Below, piece by piece: positions 21,214 to 29,495 of a stretch of DNA of 64,000 bases. The notes below the pieces were generated by a model. The model made no database searches, was not told the origin of the DNA, and saw nothing but the letters and a program-made list of their open reading frames with translations. The stretch comes from Arthrobacter alpinus (GTDB lineage Bacteria; Actinomycetota; Actinomycetes; Actinomycetales; Micrococcaceae). Position 1 is the first letter of the stretch; each line of letters starts with the position of its first letter. The stretch lies in assembly GCF_001294625.1 (NCBI RefSeq), contig NZ_CP012677.1, positions 2,728,001-2,792,000 of the forward strand. Direction: 5' to 3'. The position numbers and the translations under genes are program-made.

Positions 21214-22110
21214 TCATAGCGTTGTCAATCTATTTGACTCCTCAGTCGTAAGCATCTCGACATAGAGCCGACTTGTGTGCAGTGCCAGGTAGGAGACCTC
21301 GTCCGCTCCGAGTTCCCGGTGGAGCGCGGCGTCAATGAGTTTGGCCACCTTCACGGCTGCATCTGCCGCCTCCGGGTAGGCCTGACGCACGGATGCCAGA
21401 ACATCCACACGGATCGTGGCGGAGCCAGCTGCTTCTGCCGAGCGCGCAAAGAGATAGCGCAAATGCGTCACGAACCGTGACGCACTCAGCGTATTCTCGT
21501 CAACGTTTTTGCCCCACCGCACCGACAGTAGCGAGAATACCCGTGCGATGGTCTCGGTCATGGAGACGGTTTTAGAAAAATCAGACTTCGCCCATTGCTG
21601 GTTGACGAAGTGGAGGGCAAAAGCCACCCATTCATCCTCTTGCAACTGCACGCCGAGCCGCTCCATGATGAGGGCAACAACCCACCGTCCCAGGTTTCCC
21701 TCGGCCGGGTAAAGCTGGGCCACTTCCCACCGCAGCGGGAAGTCGACCTTGACGCCGTCCTGGGCACGTTGCACGGCAAAGCCCAAATGATCCAAAATGG
21801 GGACCAGCAGAGACTGCCGGGGCTCTAATTTCAGTTCCGTCTGGGCCATCGCCATGATCTCCTGAACCAGCTCAATCTGCTCCAATGGAGCATCGCTGAG
21901 GATTCCGGCAACATGGCTGGCTGCATAGCTGCCGTCGGGAACGAACCTTTGATCCGCTGCATCCAGGTCGACAATTTCACCGGGTTTATGGTTGAAACCG
22001 ATTCCCTTGCCCACAAGAACCATCTCGCTGCCGTCGGCGAGCTCGGCAAGGAGAACGTTGTTGTTGTAGACCCTCTTGATGGTTGCGGCGGGTCCCCGAG
22101 TCAGGTCCAT
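21214..22110 (-). CDS. BglG/LicT family transcriptional antiterminator
   Basis: A 298-residue RNA-binding antiterminator. It has an N-terminal CAT domain (IKRVYNNNVLLAEL...VLVGKGIGFNHKPGE) and two PRD domains with candidate phospho-histidines (LDHLGFAVQRA, ALHFVNQQW, VTHLRYLF, ALHTSRLYVE). By family it would bind a ribonucleic antiterminator hairpin in a PTS leader and be controlled by HPr and EII phosphorylation. It sits between crr and the broken ptsI. With ptsHI decayed here, its phospho-control must come from elsewhere or be lost. The reading frame itself is intact. Confidence 0.9.
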   Translation of the reverse strand: MDLTRGPAATIKRVYNNNVLLAELADGSEMVLVGKGIGFNHKPGEIVDLDAADQRFVPDGSYAASHVAGILSDAPLEQIELVQEIMAMAQTELKLEPRQSLLVPILDHLGFAVQRAQDGVKVDFPLRWEVAQLYPAEGNLGRWVVALIMERLGVQLQEDEWVAFALHFVNQQWAKSDFSKTVSMTETIARVFSLLSVRWGKNVDENTLSASRFVTHLRYLFARSAEAAGSATIRVDVLASVRQAYPEAADAAVKVAKLIDAALHRELGADEVSYLALHTSRLYVEMLTTEESNRLTTL

Positions 22111-22167
22111 GATGACCCGGTCCTGACAGCTACTTGGGCGCAGGCAGCGCCCAAGACGGGCGCCATG

Positions 22168-22641
22168 TTATTTCTTCCGAACGGTGATGACGGCCGCACC
22201 ACTGACAGCGCCGATTTCAGTCTCGGCAATGGCAAAGCCCTTGCCGTTGGTCAGCAGAACAGGGGTGACCATGGACGGCACCAAGGGAGCCATCTGGGCC
22301 AGATCACAGGAGATGATGACATCGCCGCGCTGGACTCGGTCGCCCTTCTCTCGGTGGGCTGTGAATCCTTCGCCCTTGAGCTTGACGGTGTCCATGCCAA
22401 TGTGGACAAGTATTTCCGCACCGGCGTCGGTGCGGACCGCGAAGGCGTGCAACGTCTTAGCGAGAAGTATCAGTTCCCCGTCCACAGGACTCACAAAGGT
22501 ACCTTCCGTGGGCTCGACGGCGAATCCCTCACCTACGGCGCCGCTGGCGAACACCTGGTCAGGAACATCGGCCAGGGCCATCACCGTACCGGCGGCCGGG
22601 GCGAAGATCTGCTCGCCCTTCTTCTTGAACATTTTCAACAT
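22168..22641 (-). CDS. crr: PTS glucose-type EIIA component
   Basis: A 157-residue EIIA-Glc protein. It has the fold-defining IFAPAAGTVMAL and GFAVEPTEGTFVSPVDGEL near residues 40-56. The two active-site histidines are H65 in KTLHAFAVRT and H80 in AEILVHIGMDTVKL, followed by GDRVQRGD. It takes phosphate from HPr and passes it to the EIIB domain of the neighbouring EIICB. It lies 38 bp after ptsG and 57 bp before licT, in one operon. Confidence 0.93.
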   Translation of the reverse strand: MLKMFKKKGEQIFAPAAGTVMALADVPDQVFASGAVGEGFAVEPTEGTFVSPVDGELILLAKTLHAFAVRTDAGAEILVHIGMDTVKLKGEGFTAHREKGDRVQRGDVIISCDLAQMAPLVPSMVTPVLLTNGKGFAIAETEIGAVSGAAVITVRKK

Positions 22642-22679
22642 CTGTTGACTCCTAAAATGGTTAAGCGTTTGGTGGTGAG

Positions 22680-24230
22680 TTAGTCGTCAATGCCAAGGCT
22701 TTCATTGATGGCATTTTTGTAAAGAACAGCTTTTCCGCCATAAACAGCTTGAACACCGCCGCTGACCTCAAAAACGCCTGTGGCGCCGAGTTTGCGGAGT
22801 TTTTCCTTGTCCACTTGGGTGGGGTCCTTGACGGAAACACGCAGCCGGGTGATGCAGGCGTCAACATCGTCAACGTTTTCCGGGCCACCCAGCGCGGTCA
22901 GTATCTGTGCGGCCTCATGCTGGAGCGGCGTGCCCTCTTCGGGCCCGCCAGACATGGCCGGGACCAGCTCAGCTTCGCTGTCAGCGGAGGGGGCCTTGTC
23001 GTCGTTCCCCAAGGTGTCTTCAAGGTGTCCGGGGGTGCCGAACTTGAACTTCTTGATGAAGAACTTAAACGTGAAGTAGTAGAGGAAGAACCATACAACT
23101 CCCACGGGGATCACCAGCAGCCAATTAGTCCGGTCGTTGCCCTGGAATACGCCAAAGAGCAGGAAGTCGATCAGTCCGCCGGAGAAGGTGTTGCCGATAC
23201 TGATATTGAGCAGGTCCGCGATCAAGAAGGAGAGCCCGTCGAAGACCGCGTGAATCACGTAAAGGATGGGGGCCACAAAGAGGAACATGAACTCGATCGG
23301 CTCGGTGATTCCCGTGATGAATGAGGTCAGGGCAACGGAGGCAAAAAGGCCCGTGTACTTGGCGCGGCGACCCTTGGGGATGACATGCCACATGGCCAGG
23401 CAGGCGCCCGGCAAGCCGAACATCATGGTGTCAAAGCGGCCCGCAAAGAAGCGGGTTCCTTCGGTGAATAGACCCACATGGTTCGGGTCGGCCAACTGGG
23501 CGAAGAAGATCTTCTGTGCACCGACGATTTGGACACCGTTGACAATTTCGGTGCCGCCCAGCGGTGTGTACCAGAACATGGGGTAGATCATGTGGTGCAG
23601 ACCTGCTGCGCCGCTAAGCCGTAGCAAAGAGCCGTAGAGGAAGGTGCCAAAGGCGCCCATTCCGGCGATACCGGTGCCGGCACTGACAAGCGCCATCTGG
23701 ACTGGCGGCCACACCAGGAAGAAGAGGGCTCCCACAAAGATGGCTGCGAACGCCGTGACGATTGGTACGAAGCGGGAGCCACCAAAGAAGCCAAGAACGG
23801 CTGGCAATTGGATGTTGTGGAATCTGTTGTGCAGCATGACGGCCACACCACCTACTACCAGGGCCCCCACCACGCCGGTGTCAATGGCCACCGAATCGGG
23901 GCTGAAGACCTCCAAGAGAGACTTGATGGTTGCCACCATCACCAGGTATCCAACAACACCCGCGAGCGCGGCAGTTCCCTTATCCCGTTTGGCCAGACCG
24001 ATGCACAGGCCGACGGCGAGCAGGATGGCTAGGTTGTCAAAGACAGTTGCGCCAGCTGCTGACATGACAGAGAAAATTCCCTGCAAGACATGGTTGTCCA
24101 GCACCGGGTAGGCGGCAACGGTGGTGGGGTTGGAGAGGGCCCCGCCAATGCCCAGCAGCAGGCCGGCTGCTGGCAGGATGGCGACCGGCAGCATGAAAGC
24201 CTTGCCGATCTTTGAAAGTTCCTTGAACAC
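22680..24230 (-). CDS. ptsG: PTS glucose/N-acetylglucosamine EIICB permease
   Basis: A 516-residue EIICB. The EIIC domain has about ten membrane segments with MLPVAILPAAGLLLGIGG, FDNLAILLAVGLCIGLAKRD and the signature ITGITEPIEFMFLFVAP. After a linker rich in Glu and Asp, the EIIB domain carries the phospho-cysteine C459 in DVDACITRLRVSV. Glucose is the likelier substrate because of the adjacent EIIA-Glc, but GlcNAc cannot be excluded. The start is GTG at 24230 with AAGGA eight bases upstream. A strong palindrome in the leader may be the LicT target. With the local ptsHI dead, activity depends on general PTS proteins encoded elsewhere. Confidence 0.9.
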   Translation of the reverse strand: MFKELSKIGKAFMLPVAILPAAGLLLGIGGALSNPTTVAAYPVLDNHVLQGIFSVMSAAGATVFDNLAILLAVGLCIGLAKRDKGTAALAGVVGYLVMVATIKSLLEVFSPDSVAIDTGVVGALVVGGVAVMLHNRFHNIQLPAVLGFFGGSRFVPIVTAFAAIFVGALFFLVWPPVQMALVSAGTGIAGMGAFGTFLYGSLLRLSGAAGLHHMIYPMFWYTPLGGTEIVNGVQIVGAQKIFFAQLADPNHVGLFTEGTRFFAGRFDTMMFGLPGACLAMWHVIPKGRRAKYTGLFASVALTSFITGITEPIEFMFLFVAPILYVIHAVFDGLSFLIADLLNISIGNTFSGGLIDFLLFGVFQGNDRTNWLLVIPVGVVWFFLYYFTFKFFIKKFKFGTPGHLEDTLGNDDKAPSADSEAELVPAMSGGPEEGTPLQHEAAQILTALGGPENVDDVDACITRLRVSVKDPTQVDKEKLRKLGATGVFEVSGGVQAVYGGKAVLYKNAINESLGIDD

Positions 24231-24250
24231 TACAATTCCTTATCGCTCGT

Positions 24251-24273
24251 AGCTCGACGACGTCGTCGAAGCT
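24251..24273 (-). promoter_or_regulatory. palindromic hairpin in the ptsG leader
   Basis: CGACGACGTCGTCG (24255-24268) is a perfect 14-bp palindrome, extended by AGCT on both sides with one bulge. It lies just upstream of the AAGGA of ptsG. It may be the structure controlled by the LicT-type antiterminator, although no classical T-tract is seen. Confidence 0.4.
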
Positions 24274-24403
24274 AGAATCTGAGCCGATGGGGAGCCTTTA
24301 ATTCCATAAGGAGCGCATCTGGGATGTGGCGGGCGGCGATGCTGGCGGCCCACGCAAAATGCGAAGTCATGGTTGGATCCTCGGACAAAGACAGACGGAT
24401 CGC
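24272..24403 (-). pseudogene. possible alpha/beta-hydrolase C-terminal fragment
   Basis: A 43-codon frame with SEDPTMTSHFAWAASIAARHIPDALLMEL resembles the last 40 residues of alpha/beta-hydrolases (D-P-T ... IAARIPDARLVEL). It has no start region and ends at a TAG inside the ptsG leader. It is probably a remnant. Confidence 0.3.
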
Positions 24404-24880
24404 CTAACGCAAATTGCTGCGCGAGGCGTGGCGTCTCAGGTTATTGCCGAAAGTTACAATCCCGATGACAACCGCTAAAAGTAGCGGCTGAACAACACTA
24501 CACGTGTGACGGGCATCAACGCCAAATTCGCTCCGAAACGATGATTTCCAGCGCGAAAGTGATACCCCCACGGCGGCCCCCGGAACTGTCCGGCGCCTGC
24601 CCGTTACCTCAGTCACTTCGGCAATGCGGTCATAACGGTACAACGAGGCAAGTCCCCCATAGCTTGTCCCCGACACGATATTCTCTGCTGCCTTGGCGGT
24701 CCGGTTCCTGCGGCGATGGCCGAATCCAAGCCTCTTGCGATCTACCAGCGCGTTTGCCGAAAGGACGGCGACTGTGGATTCAGCATCCTTGTGGAAGAAA
24801 GCGTAGGCAGTGTAGCGGCTGTCATCTGAGGGATTCGGGTCAATCACATGAGAGTTTTTGCTGATTCTCCAAGGAGTCAA
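24404..24880 (-). pseudogene. unidentified degenerate reading frame
   Basis: An open frame of 158 codons whose first two thirds look protein-like (DPNPSDDSRYTAYAFFHKDA, TVAVLSANALVDRK, GTSYGGLASLYRYDRIAEVT). The end is compositionally odd, and there is no ribosome site. I cannot assign it. Given fragments on both sides, it is most likely decayed DNA rather than a working gene. Confidence 0.25.
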
Positions 24881-24971
24881 GGAAACTCAGGCGTTCCAGG
24901 CTGCGGGCCCATTGGTACGGGAAAGATTGTGGGGCTAGTGTCCGTGATTGAACCTCTCGAATTCCTGCCCC

Positions 24972-25290
24972 TTAAGTTCGACGACGAGCGCACCTTTGGC
25001 TCGGTCGTGGTCGCATTCGATGGCATAGGAGGCGCTGTCTCATCCCCGGCCAGCAAGACCCAATCTGCGGTCTCGGCGGCCAGAACTCATCCACCCAATG
25101 CGCCGCGGGCGGGAAAGTCCAACTCGATATTGGGGATGCAAGGCCCGGCGGCCTTGCAGACGCGCACCGATTCACCGGTTCACTGGCGAGGTGGACCCGG
25201 CGCATGCTCCGCACTTGACCCGCCCTTGGCGGCCACCCGTGTCACCTTGCGCGGTTCAAAGGCAGGCTTCAAACGACCCAGGTCCAACGT
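24972..25290 (-). pseudogene. possible siderophore-interacting (FAD/NADPH) protein remnant
   Basis: The minus strand reads FEPRKVTRVAAKG, a gap with stops, then IELDFPARGALGG, a TGA, and VLAAETADWVLLAGDETAPP. The last piece resembles the ADWxLLAGDETALP motif of siderophore-interacting reductases. Frames and stops are broken throughout. The assignment is tentative. From 24231 to 25366 I see no intact gene. Confidence 0.3.
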
Positions 25291-25366
25291 TTCAGACTGT
25301 TAAAATGGCGAGGATGCTCCCCGAGGAGTTCACTTTGTCGTGGGTGAGATGGAAGAGTCAGGACTG

Positions 25367-25990
25367 ATGTCAAGAATGTACTTAAAGATCTGTGGTTTGC
25401 AGACAGCCGAAACAGTTGCTGCAGCCGTCACGGCAGGAGCCAACGCCATCGGCTTCGTCTTTGCGACCGGAAGCCCGCGGACCATCACGGCGGAGCTCGC
25501 GGCCGAGCTTGGACGCGAAGTTCCCATGGGTGTTGAAACGGTGGGCGTGTTCCGCAACCAGCCTATCGGGACTGTCGTGGACACCGCGCTGCGGGCGGCA
25601 CTGACTACCGTCCAGTTGCATGGCAACGAACCTGTGGCAGATATGGTGCGCCTGCGTGAGGAAGGCTTCCGCACGCTCAGGGCCTTCTCTGCTGCCTCCT
25701 ACAGCGCCCTGGACCCGGCCCAGAAGCTGGCCTGGGCATCCGAGCGGATCCTGCTGGACGCCGTCGACCCCGGCGCCGGCGTGGCCTTTGACTCCACGCT
25801 CTTAGAAGGTGCCACGCCGTCGGGCTTCTGGCTGCTGGCTGGCGGGCTCACCCCGAACAATGTTGCCCAGTTGGCCACGGCGCTGCGCCCGAACGGGGTG
25901 GATGTTTCCAGTGGTGTGGAATCGCTCCGCGGCGTCAAGGATCCCCAGCTCATCAGGGATTTCATCGGGGCGGCCCGGACAGTCCCGTAG
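25367..25990 (+). CDS. trpF: phosphoribosylanthranilate isomerase-like protein
   Basis: A 207-residue TIM barrel with the TrpF hallmarks. They are KICGLQT with the catalytic Cys near residue 9, GFVFATGSPRTI, TVQLHGNE, LLDAVDPG, WLLAGGLTPNNV and GVDVSSGVESLRGVKDP. TrpF performs the Amadori rearrangement of phosphoribosylanthranilate in tryptophan synthesis. No other trp gene is nearby, so it acts as an orphan or carries out a related sugar-phosphate isomerisation. ATG at 25367 has AGGA five bases upstream; another ATG lies nine bases on. A very long hairpin follows 100 bp after the stop. Confidence 0.88.
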   Translation: MSRMYLKICGLQTAETVAAAVTAGANAIGFVFATGSPRTITAELAAELGREVPMGVETVGVFRNQPIGTVVDTALRAALTTVQLHGNEPVADMVRLREEGFRTLRAFSAASYSALDPAQKLAWASERILLDAVDPGAGVAFDSTLLEGATPSGFWLLAGGLTPNNVAQLATALRPNGVDVSSGVESLRGVKDPQLIRDFIGAARTVP

Positions 25991-26089
25991 AAAAACCACC
26001 GGCACGGAATGAGGAGTGTCAACGTCCCACATCAGTAGTACACCTCAGAAGAGCATTCCACCCCGAAACCTTATTGACTACCTTTGCAG

Positions 26090-26156
26090 GGCCTGGCGGC
26101 AGTAGATCCAATTGCGCAGCAAGCTGCTGCGCAATTGGATCTACTGCCGCCAGGCC
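26090..26156. terminator. perfect 32-bp inverted repeat hairpin
   Basis: The 32 bases at 26090-26121 (GGCCTGGCGGCAGTAG...) are exactly complementary to 26125-26156 with a 3-base loop AGC. There is no mismatch and no T-tract on either side. It sits in the 550-bp gap between the trpF-like gene and tRNA-Ala, which are convergent, so a bidirectional terminator is the simplest role. The rest of 25991-26356 shows nothing coding. Confidence 0.7.
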
Positions 26157-26356
26157 ACAATTCGATGACCAAACGAGCTGAAAATCCCATCCTGTTTTTA
26201 GCTCAAGGCGTGTCGTTTCCGTGTCATGGCTGTCTCCTTCAAACGATCAAGAAAGAACCGGATGGCTCACAACCAGCTTGACGGAGAGGGGTTGGCCCTA
26301 TTTTGGCCAAACAAAAGCCCCCCAACCCAACGTTTCCGCAGGTCAGAGGGCCTTCT

Positions 26357-26432
26357 TGGTGGAGCTAAGGAGATTCGAACTCCTGACCTCCTCGATGCGA
26401 ACGAGGCGCGCTACCAACTGCGCCATAGCCCC
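26357..26432 (-). tRNA. tRNA-Ala (anticodon CGC)
   Basis: The minus strand folds as a full cloverleaf. The acceptor is GGGGCTA/TAGCTCC, the D stem GCGC/GCGC with AGTTGGTA, and the anticodon stem CCTCG/CGAGG with loop TTCGCAT giving CGC. The T arm is AGGAG TTCGAAT CTCCT. The discriminator A and the 3' CCA are encoded (26360 to 26357). CGC reads the alanine codon GCG. Confidence 0.96.
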
Positions 26433-26538
26433 GTGACGGCTGTTACACCGTCTGCTTTTCAAGGTTAAACCCACAGCCAGCAGAATCCAAATTGGCCAGC
26501 CCCATAGAGCCAGCGACCCCAAGGCGTCCGCGCCCCAG

Positions 26539-26775
26539 CTAGGAGTTCTTACGCCAGTACTTGTTGGCTGCGGCAATCGTGGCAAATTCAAGCGCCACCA
26601 CCTGTGCCGCCGCGGTCAAGGAGTCGGGACTGTTGGCGTACTTGGGAGGCAGTGCCTTGCGCACCTCGGCCTCGGGCTGGATGGCGCCGATGCTCTTGCG
26701 GGCCATCGTCATTGCCAGTTGTCGCCCTTCTTCGGGCGTCGCGGTTATCAAGGTTCCGCCAGGGATCATTTCCAT
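26539..26775 (-). CDS. conserved-looking small protein, unknown function
   Basis: A 78-residue protein starting at ATG 26775 behind an excellent GGAGGA site. It has a short N-terminal stretch (MEMIPGGTLITATPEEGRQLAMTMARKSIGAI) and an alanine-rich helix near the end (SLTAAAQVVALEFATIAAANKYW). There is no signal or membrane segment. The strong ribosome site and clean helix pattern support a real gene; I do not recognise a family. Confidence 0.6.
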   Translation of the reverse strand: MEMIPGGTLITATPEEGRQLAMTMARKSIGAIQPEAEVRKALPPKYANSPDSLTAAAQVVALEFATIAAANKYWRKNS

Positions 26776-26951
26776 AGTCTTCCTCCAAATGAGCAGTCTC
26801 GGCCTAAAATGTCAGCCTACTGTATTGGTTCGGATAAAACCGTGAAAAATGGACTGCGACCTGACCACACGCCGCTAGCGGTGGAACGCTGCAACCCTGA
26901 CGACTTCCCCCTGGGATCCCGTAGCCAACCCTTCCGTGGCCACCTCGGCAA

Positions 26952-27755
26952 TTAGCCCGGCAACGACTGCCTCGCCTGCAACCAGTCATTGAACTCAACG
27001 GCCCCAACGGCCGCATCCGGCGCCAGGTTCTTCCCCGCCCGCAGGAACGTGCCAAACGCCCCCGGCAACGGCACAGATGTCACCATGCCGCGGCGGTGCG
27101 TCGCGGCTTTCCACTGCTCGGCGAGCTCGTTCATGGTCCAGACCGACGGCCCACCAGCTCTTCGAGAATGATGGGCCGCCGCGTCCGGGAGGAGTCCAGC
27201 AACGGCCTCGTCTAGCAAAATCCGGGCCACATCCGCCGTCGCAATCGGCTGGAAAGAGACCCCGGTAAACGCCGGGATCAAGCCCACCTTGGATCCGGCG
27301 GAAAACAGCCGGGCCACCAGATCGTGGAATTGCGTTGCGTAGATAACGGAGGCGGGAATGCCCACCGCCTCGTAGCTGCGGGCCCGCGCCGCCTGAACCT
27401 GGTAGTAGCCCATGGAGCACTCGGCGGCATTGAGGATGGTTAGCAGCACGCATCGCGTAATCCCGGCGCGGGTGGCGGCAGCCAGCACAGCAACAGTTGT
27501 CGCGGGCAAGGCCTTGAGGGAGGAACCAGTCCGGGCATCGAGTGTCTCAATGAGGGCATCGACGCCGGTCAACGCAGTCACCACATCCATTCCGGTCCGA
27601 AAATCCGCTGCCGTGTACTCCACTCCGGCAAGCCGCCGCTCATCAGAGGGAATACGCCGGCTGATTGAGCGCACCACGAACCCTCTACCCACGGCCTCGG
27701 CCACTACAGCCCGGCCCGCGGTGCCTGTTCCTCCAGCCACAGCAACAACTACCAT
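26952..27755 (-). CDS. NmrA-like NAD(P)-binding protein
   Basis: A 267-residue atypical short-chain dehydrogenase of the NmrA/TMR type. It opens with AVAGGTGTAGRAVVAEAVGRG (Rossmann GxxGxxG), then has ITRCVLLTILNAAE and a substrate-side helix with GYYQVQAARARSYEAVGIPASVI where the usual TyrxxxLys would sit. FQPIATADVARIL and a C-terminal WTMNELAEQW domain follow. Such proteins sense or reduce with NAD(P)H. ATG at 27755 follows a TAGTCT -10 box by six bases with no ribosome site, which suggests a leaderless transcript. Confidence 0.8.
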   Translation of the reverse strand: MVVVAVAGGTGTAGRAVVAEAVGRGFVVRSISRRIPSDERRLAGVEYTAADFRTGMDVVTALTGVDALIETLDARTGSSLKALPATTVAVLAAATRAGITRCVLLTILNAAECSMGYYQVQAARARSYEAVGIPASVIYATQFHDLVARLFSAGSKVGLIPAFTGVSFQPIATADVARILLDEAVAGLLPDAAAHHSRRAGGPSVWTMNELAEQWKAATHRRGMVTSVPLPGAFGTFLRAGKNLAPDAAVGAVEFNDWLQARQSLPG

Positions 27756-27767
27756 TTTTCGAGACTA
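27756..27767 (-). promoter_or_regulatory. leaderless -10 of the NmrA-like gene
   Basis: On the minus strand TAGTCT is followed by CGAAAA and then the ATG. There is no purine-rich ribosome site. Confidence 0.5.
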
Positions 27768-27788
27768 CTCCGTGGCAGCGAAGAAGAG

Positions 27789-27816
27789 AATGACCGGGCC
27801 CCAGGGCCCGGTCATT
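27789..27816 (-). terminator. terminator hairpin behind the membrane protein gene
   Basis: AATGACCGGGCC and GGCCCGGTCATT form a 12-bp stem around CCAG, 25 bases beyond the stop at 27841. Confidence 0.7.
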
Positions 27817-27840
27817 GCAAAAACCATTCAGGGAAGACGA

Positions 27841-28644
27841 TTACGCCCTGCGGCGCTGCAGCACGTCGTCGAGGTTGTTCAGGGCGTGGTTTGACTTGGC
27901 GGCCTTCACTGCCAGAACATGCTCCGACGATGAGACGTTCTTGCCGCCGGCCACAACAGCTGGAGCCGAGGTGGGGGCACCAATGCCGGCCTGGTCAGCC
28001 TTGATGGATGTTCCCGCCGACTTCGGCACTTCCGGAACAATCAATGCGGTGTCGCGGGAGGCCGCACGCGCTGCCGTCACGTACCCGGGGACTGGAACCT
28101 CCACCGGTTCCCAAGTTTCAGTCACCAGCTCGCCCTCGGCAAGTGTCTGTGTATGCGCCAACTTTGCGTCGGCGGTTCCCTTGGCCGCCACACGCAGCGC
28201 CGCGTTGCGCAGCTCCTCAGCTGTCAGGGGCTTTTGCGGGGAAGCAACAACGTCGGCTGACCCGCCGGCGGCACCGTCAAACAGCGCCGTCTCACGCTGT
28301 TCCCCAGCGAAACCGTCGGCGTTCGCAAAGTCCGAGTCCGACGTCGTACGCGCGGCATGGAAGGAAGCGGCCCGGCGGAGGTTTTTCTCACGCACAGCCA
28401 ACGAACGCAGCCCCGCCAACACGGCGAAAAATACTATCAATCCTGTCCAGGCTAACGGCACCGACCCCACCTTGAACACGTTCAAGACCCCGGAGATGCC
28501 CGCGGTCAAGAGTGCCAGAAGGCCCACGACAGCCAGTGACGTCCGGCCCCAGCGGATATTCAGCGGGGCAGGGACGGTCGGGGGCATAACGGAGGACGGT
28601 TCCGGCTCCACATGAGTGTGGGCGTCGGAATTGATGCTTTCCAT
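27841..28644 (-). CDS. hypothetical membrane protein with two TM segments
   Basis: A 267-residue protein. After a hydrophilic start (MESINSDAHTHVEPEPSS), two helices occur near residues 38-57 (SLAVVGLLALLTAGISGVL) and 64-82 (PLAWTGLIVFFAVLAGL). A long Ala/Glu-rich cytoplasmic tail ends in NHALNNLDDVLQRRRA. ATG at 28644 has AGGAG eight bases upstream; the longer frame has no support. I do not recognise the family. The 230 bp upstream hold no gene that I can see. Confidence 0.75.
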   Translation of the reverse strand: MESINSDAHTHVEPEPSSVMPPTVPAPLNIRWGRTSLAVVGLLALLTAGISGVLNVFKVGSVPLAWTGLIVFFAVLAGLRSLAVREKNLRRAASFHAARTTSDSDFANADGFAGEQRETALFDGAAGGSADVVASPQKPLTAEELRNAALRVAAKGTADAKLAHTQTLAEGELVTETWEPVEVPVPGYVTAARAASRDTALIVPEVPKSAGTSIKADQAGIGAPTSAPAVVAGGKNVSSSEHVLAVKAAKSNHALNNLDDVLQRRRA

Positions 28645-28875
28645 TGACGTCTCCTGCAACTGCTGAGTCTGGCGTGCCGGCTGCGGCGTGGCAGTGGTTA
28701 AAACTACCCAATAATGGTGGCGCCTCAGTGAGTGCCTCCACATTTCAACCTTAAACGTCAAACATGTCCGGAGCGGCATTACTGGCGGTGTGTCGCGAGG
28801 AGAGTGAAGATTTCGGCCAGGTTGCACGCCAAACCGGGCGCACCGGGGCTCCCCTAGACAAACCAGACGTATTGG

Positions 28876-29490
28876 CTAGCTCCGGGACAACCACCGGTGC
28901 AAGATCCCCTCCGGCACCTCTTCAGCAGTCAACGCGAAACTGCGGTGATCTGCCCACTCGCCGTTGATGTGCAGAAACCGGGGACGCATCCCCTCATCGC
29001 GGAATCCCAACTTTTCAACCACGCGAAGGCTGGGTCCGTTTTCCGGGCGGATGTTGATCTCCATCCGGTGCAGCCCCAACTGGTGGAAGCAGTGGTCAGT
29101 CGCCATGGCCACAGCAGTTGGCGCAATGCCCCGCCCCGCACGGTCCTTATCCACCCAGTAGCCCAGAGTAGCCATCATGGCTGACCCCCACACGATCGAG
29201 GAGACCGTCAGCTGCCCCACCATCACCGGCTTGGACTTCCCCGGAACTCGCTCCGTGATGACAAAGGGCAGAGCACTGGACGCGCGTGCCTGCTCATTCA
29301 GCGCCCGCACCATGGCGCCGAAAGTTGGCAGCTCACCCTGGTTGGCCGGGTTGCTTGCCTCCCACGGTTGCAGCCAGGCAGCATTGCGGGACCGCACCGC
29401 CGTCCACTCCGCTTTGTCACGATACTTCAGCGGGCGCAGGATCAAATCCCCGGATTCCAGGGTAACTGGCCAGATGGCCTGGCCCCACAT
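28876..29490 (-). CDS. RimJ/RimL-type GNAT N-acetyltransferase
   Basis: A GNAT protein of about 204 residues. The core shows LILRPLKYRDKAEW, VGQLTVSSIVWGSAMMATLGYWVDKDRAGRGIAPTAVAMATDHCF (the acetyl-CoA RGxG loop), LHRMEINIRPENGPSLRVVEKLGFRDEG and FLHINGEWADHRSFAL, all usual in ribosomal-protein alanine acetyltransferases. I place the start at ATG 29490, six bases inside the galU stop region. GTG at 29532 would add 14 residues overlapping galU. It follows galU directly and is probably co-transcribed. Confidence 0.87.
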   Translation of the reverse strand: MWGQAIWPVTLESGDLILRPLKYRDKAEWTAVRSRNAAWLQPWEASNPANQGELPTFGAMVRALNEQARASSALPFVITERVPGKSKPVMVGQLTVSSIVWGSAMMATLGYWVDKDRAGRGIAPTAVAMATDHCFHQLGLHRMEINIRPENGPSLRVVEKLGFRDEGMRPRFLHINGEWADHRSFALTAEEVPEGILHRWLSRS

Positions 29491-29495
29491 GGAGG

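Noticed and set aside
26090..26156. Idea that the long palindrome is an insertion-sequence or miniature transposon
   Set aside because: No target-site duplication or transposase-like ends, and the arms meet at a 3-base loop; a hairpin is the better description.
26357..26432. tRNA-Ala as an integration site of a genomic island
   Set aside because: I found no direct repeat of its 3' end nearby, and no integrase; the flanks hold ordinary genes or remnants.
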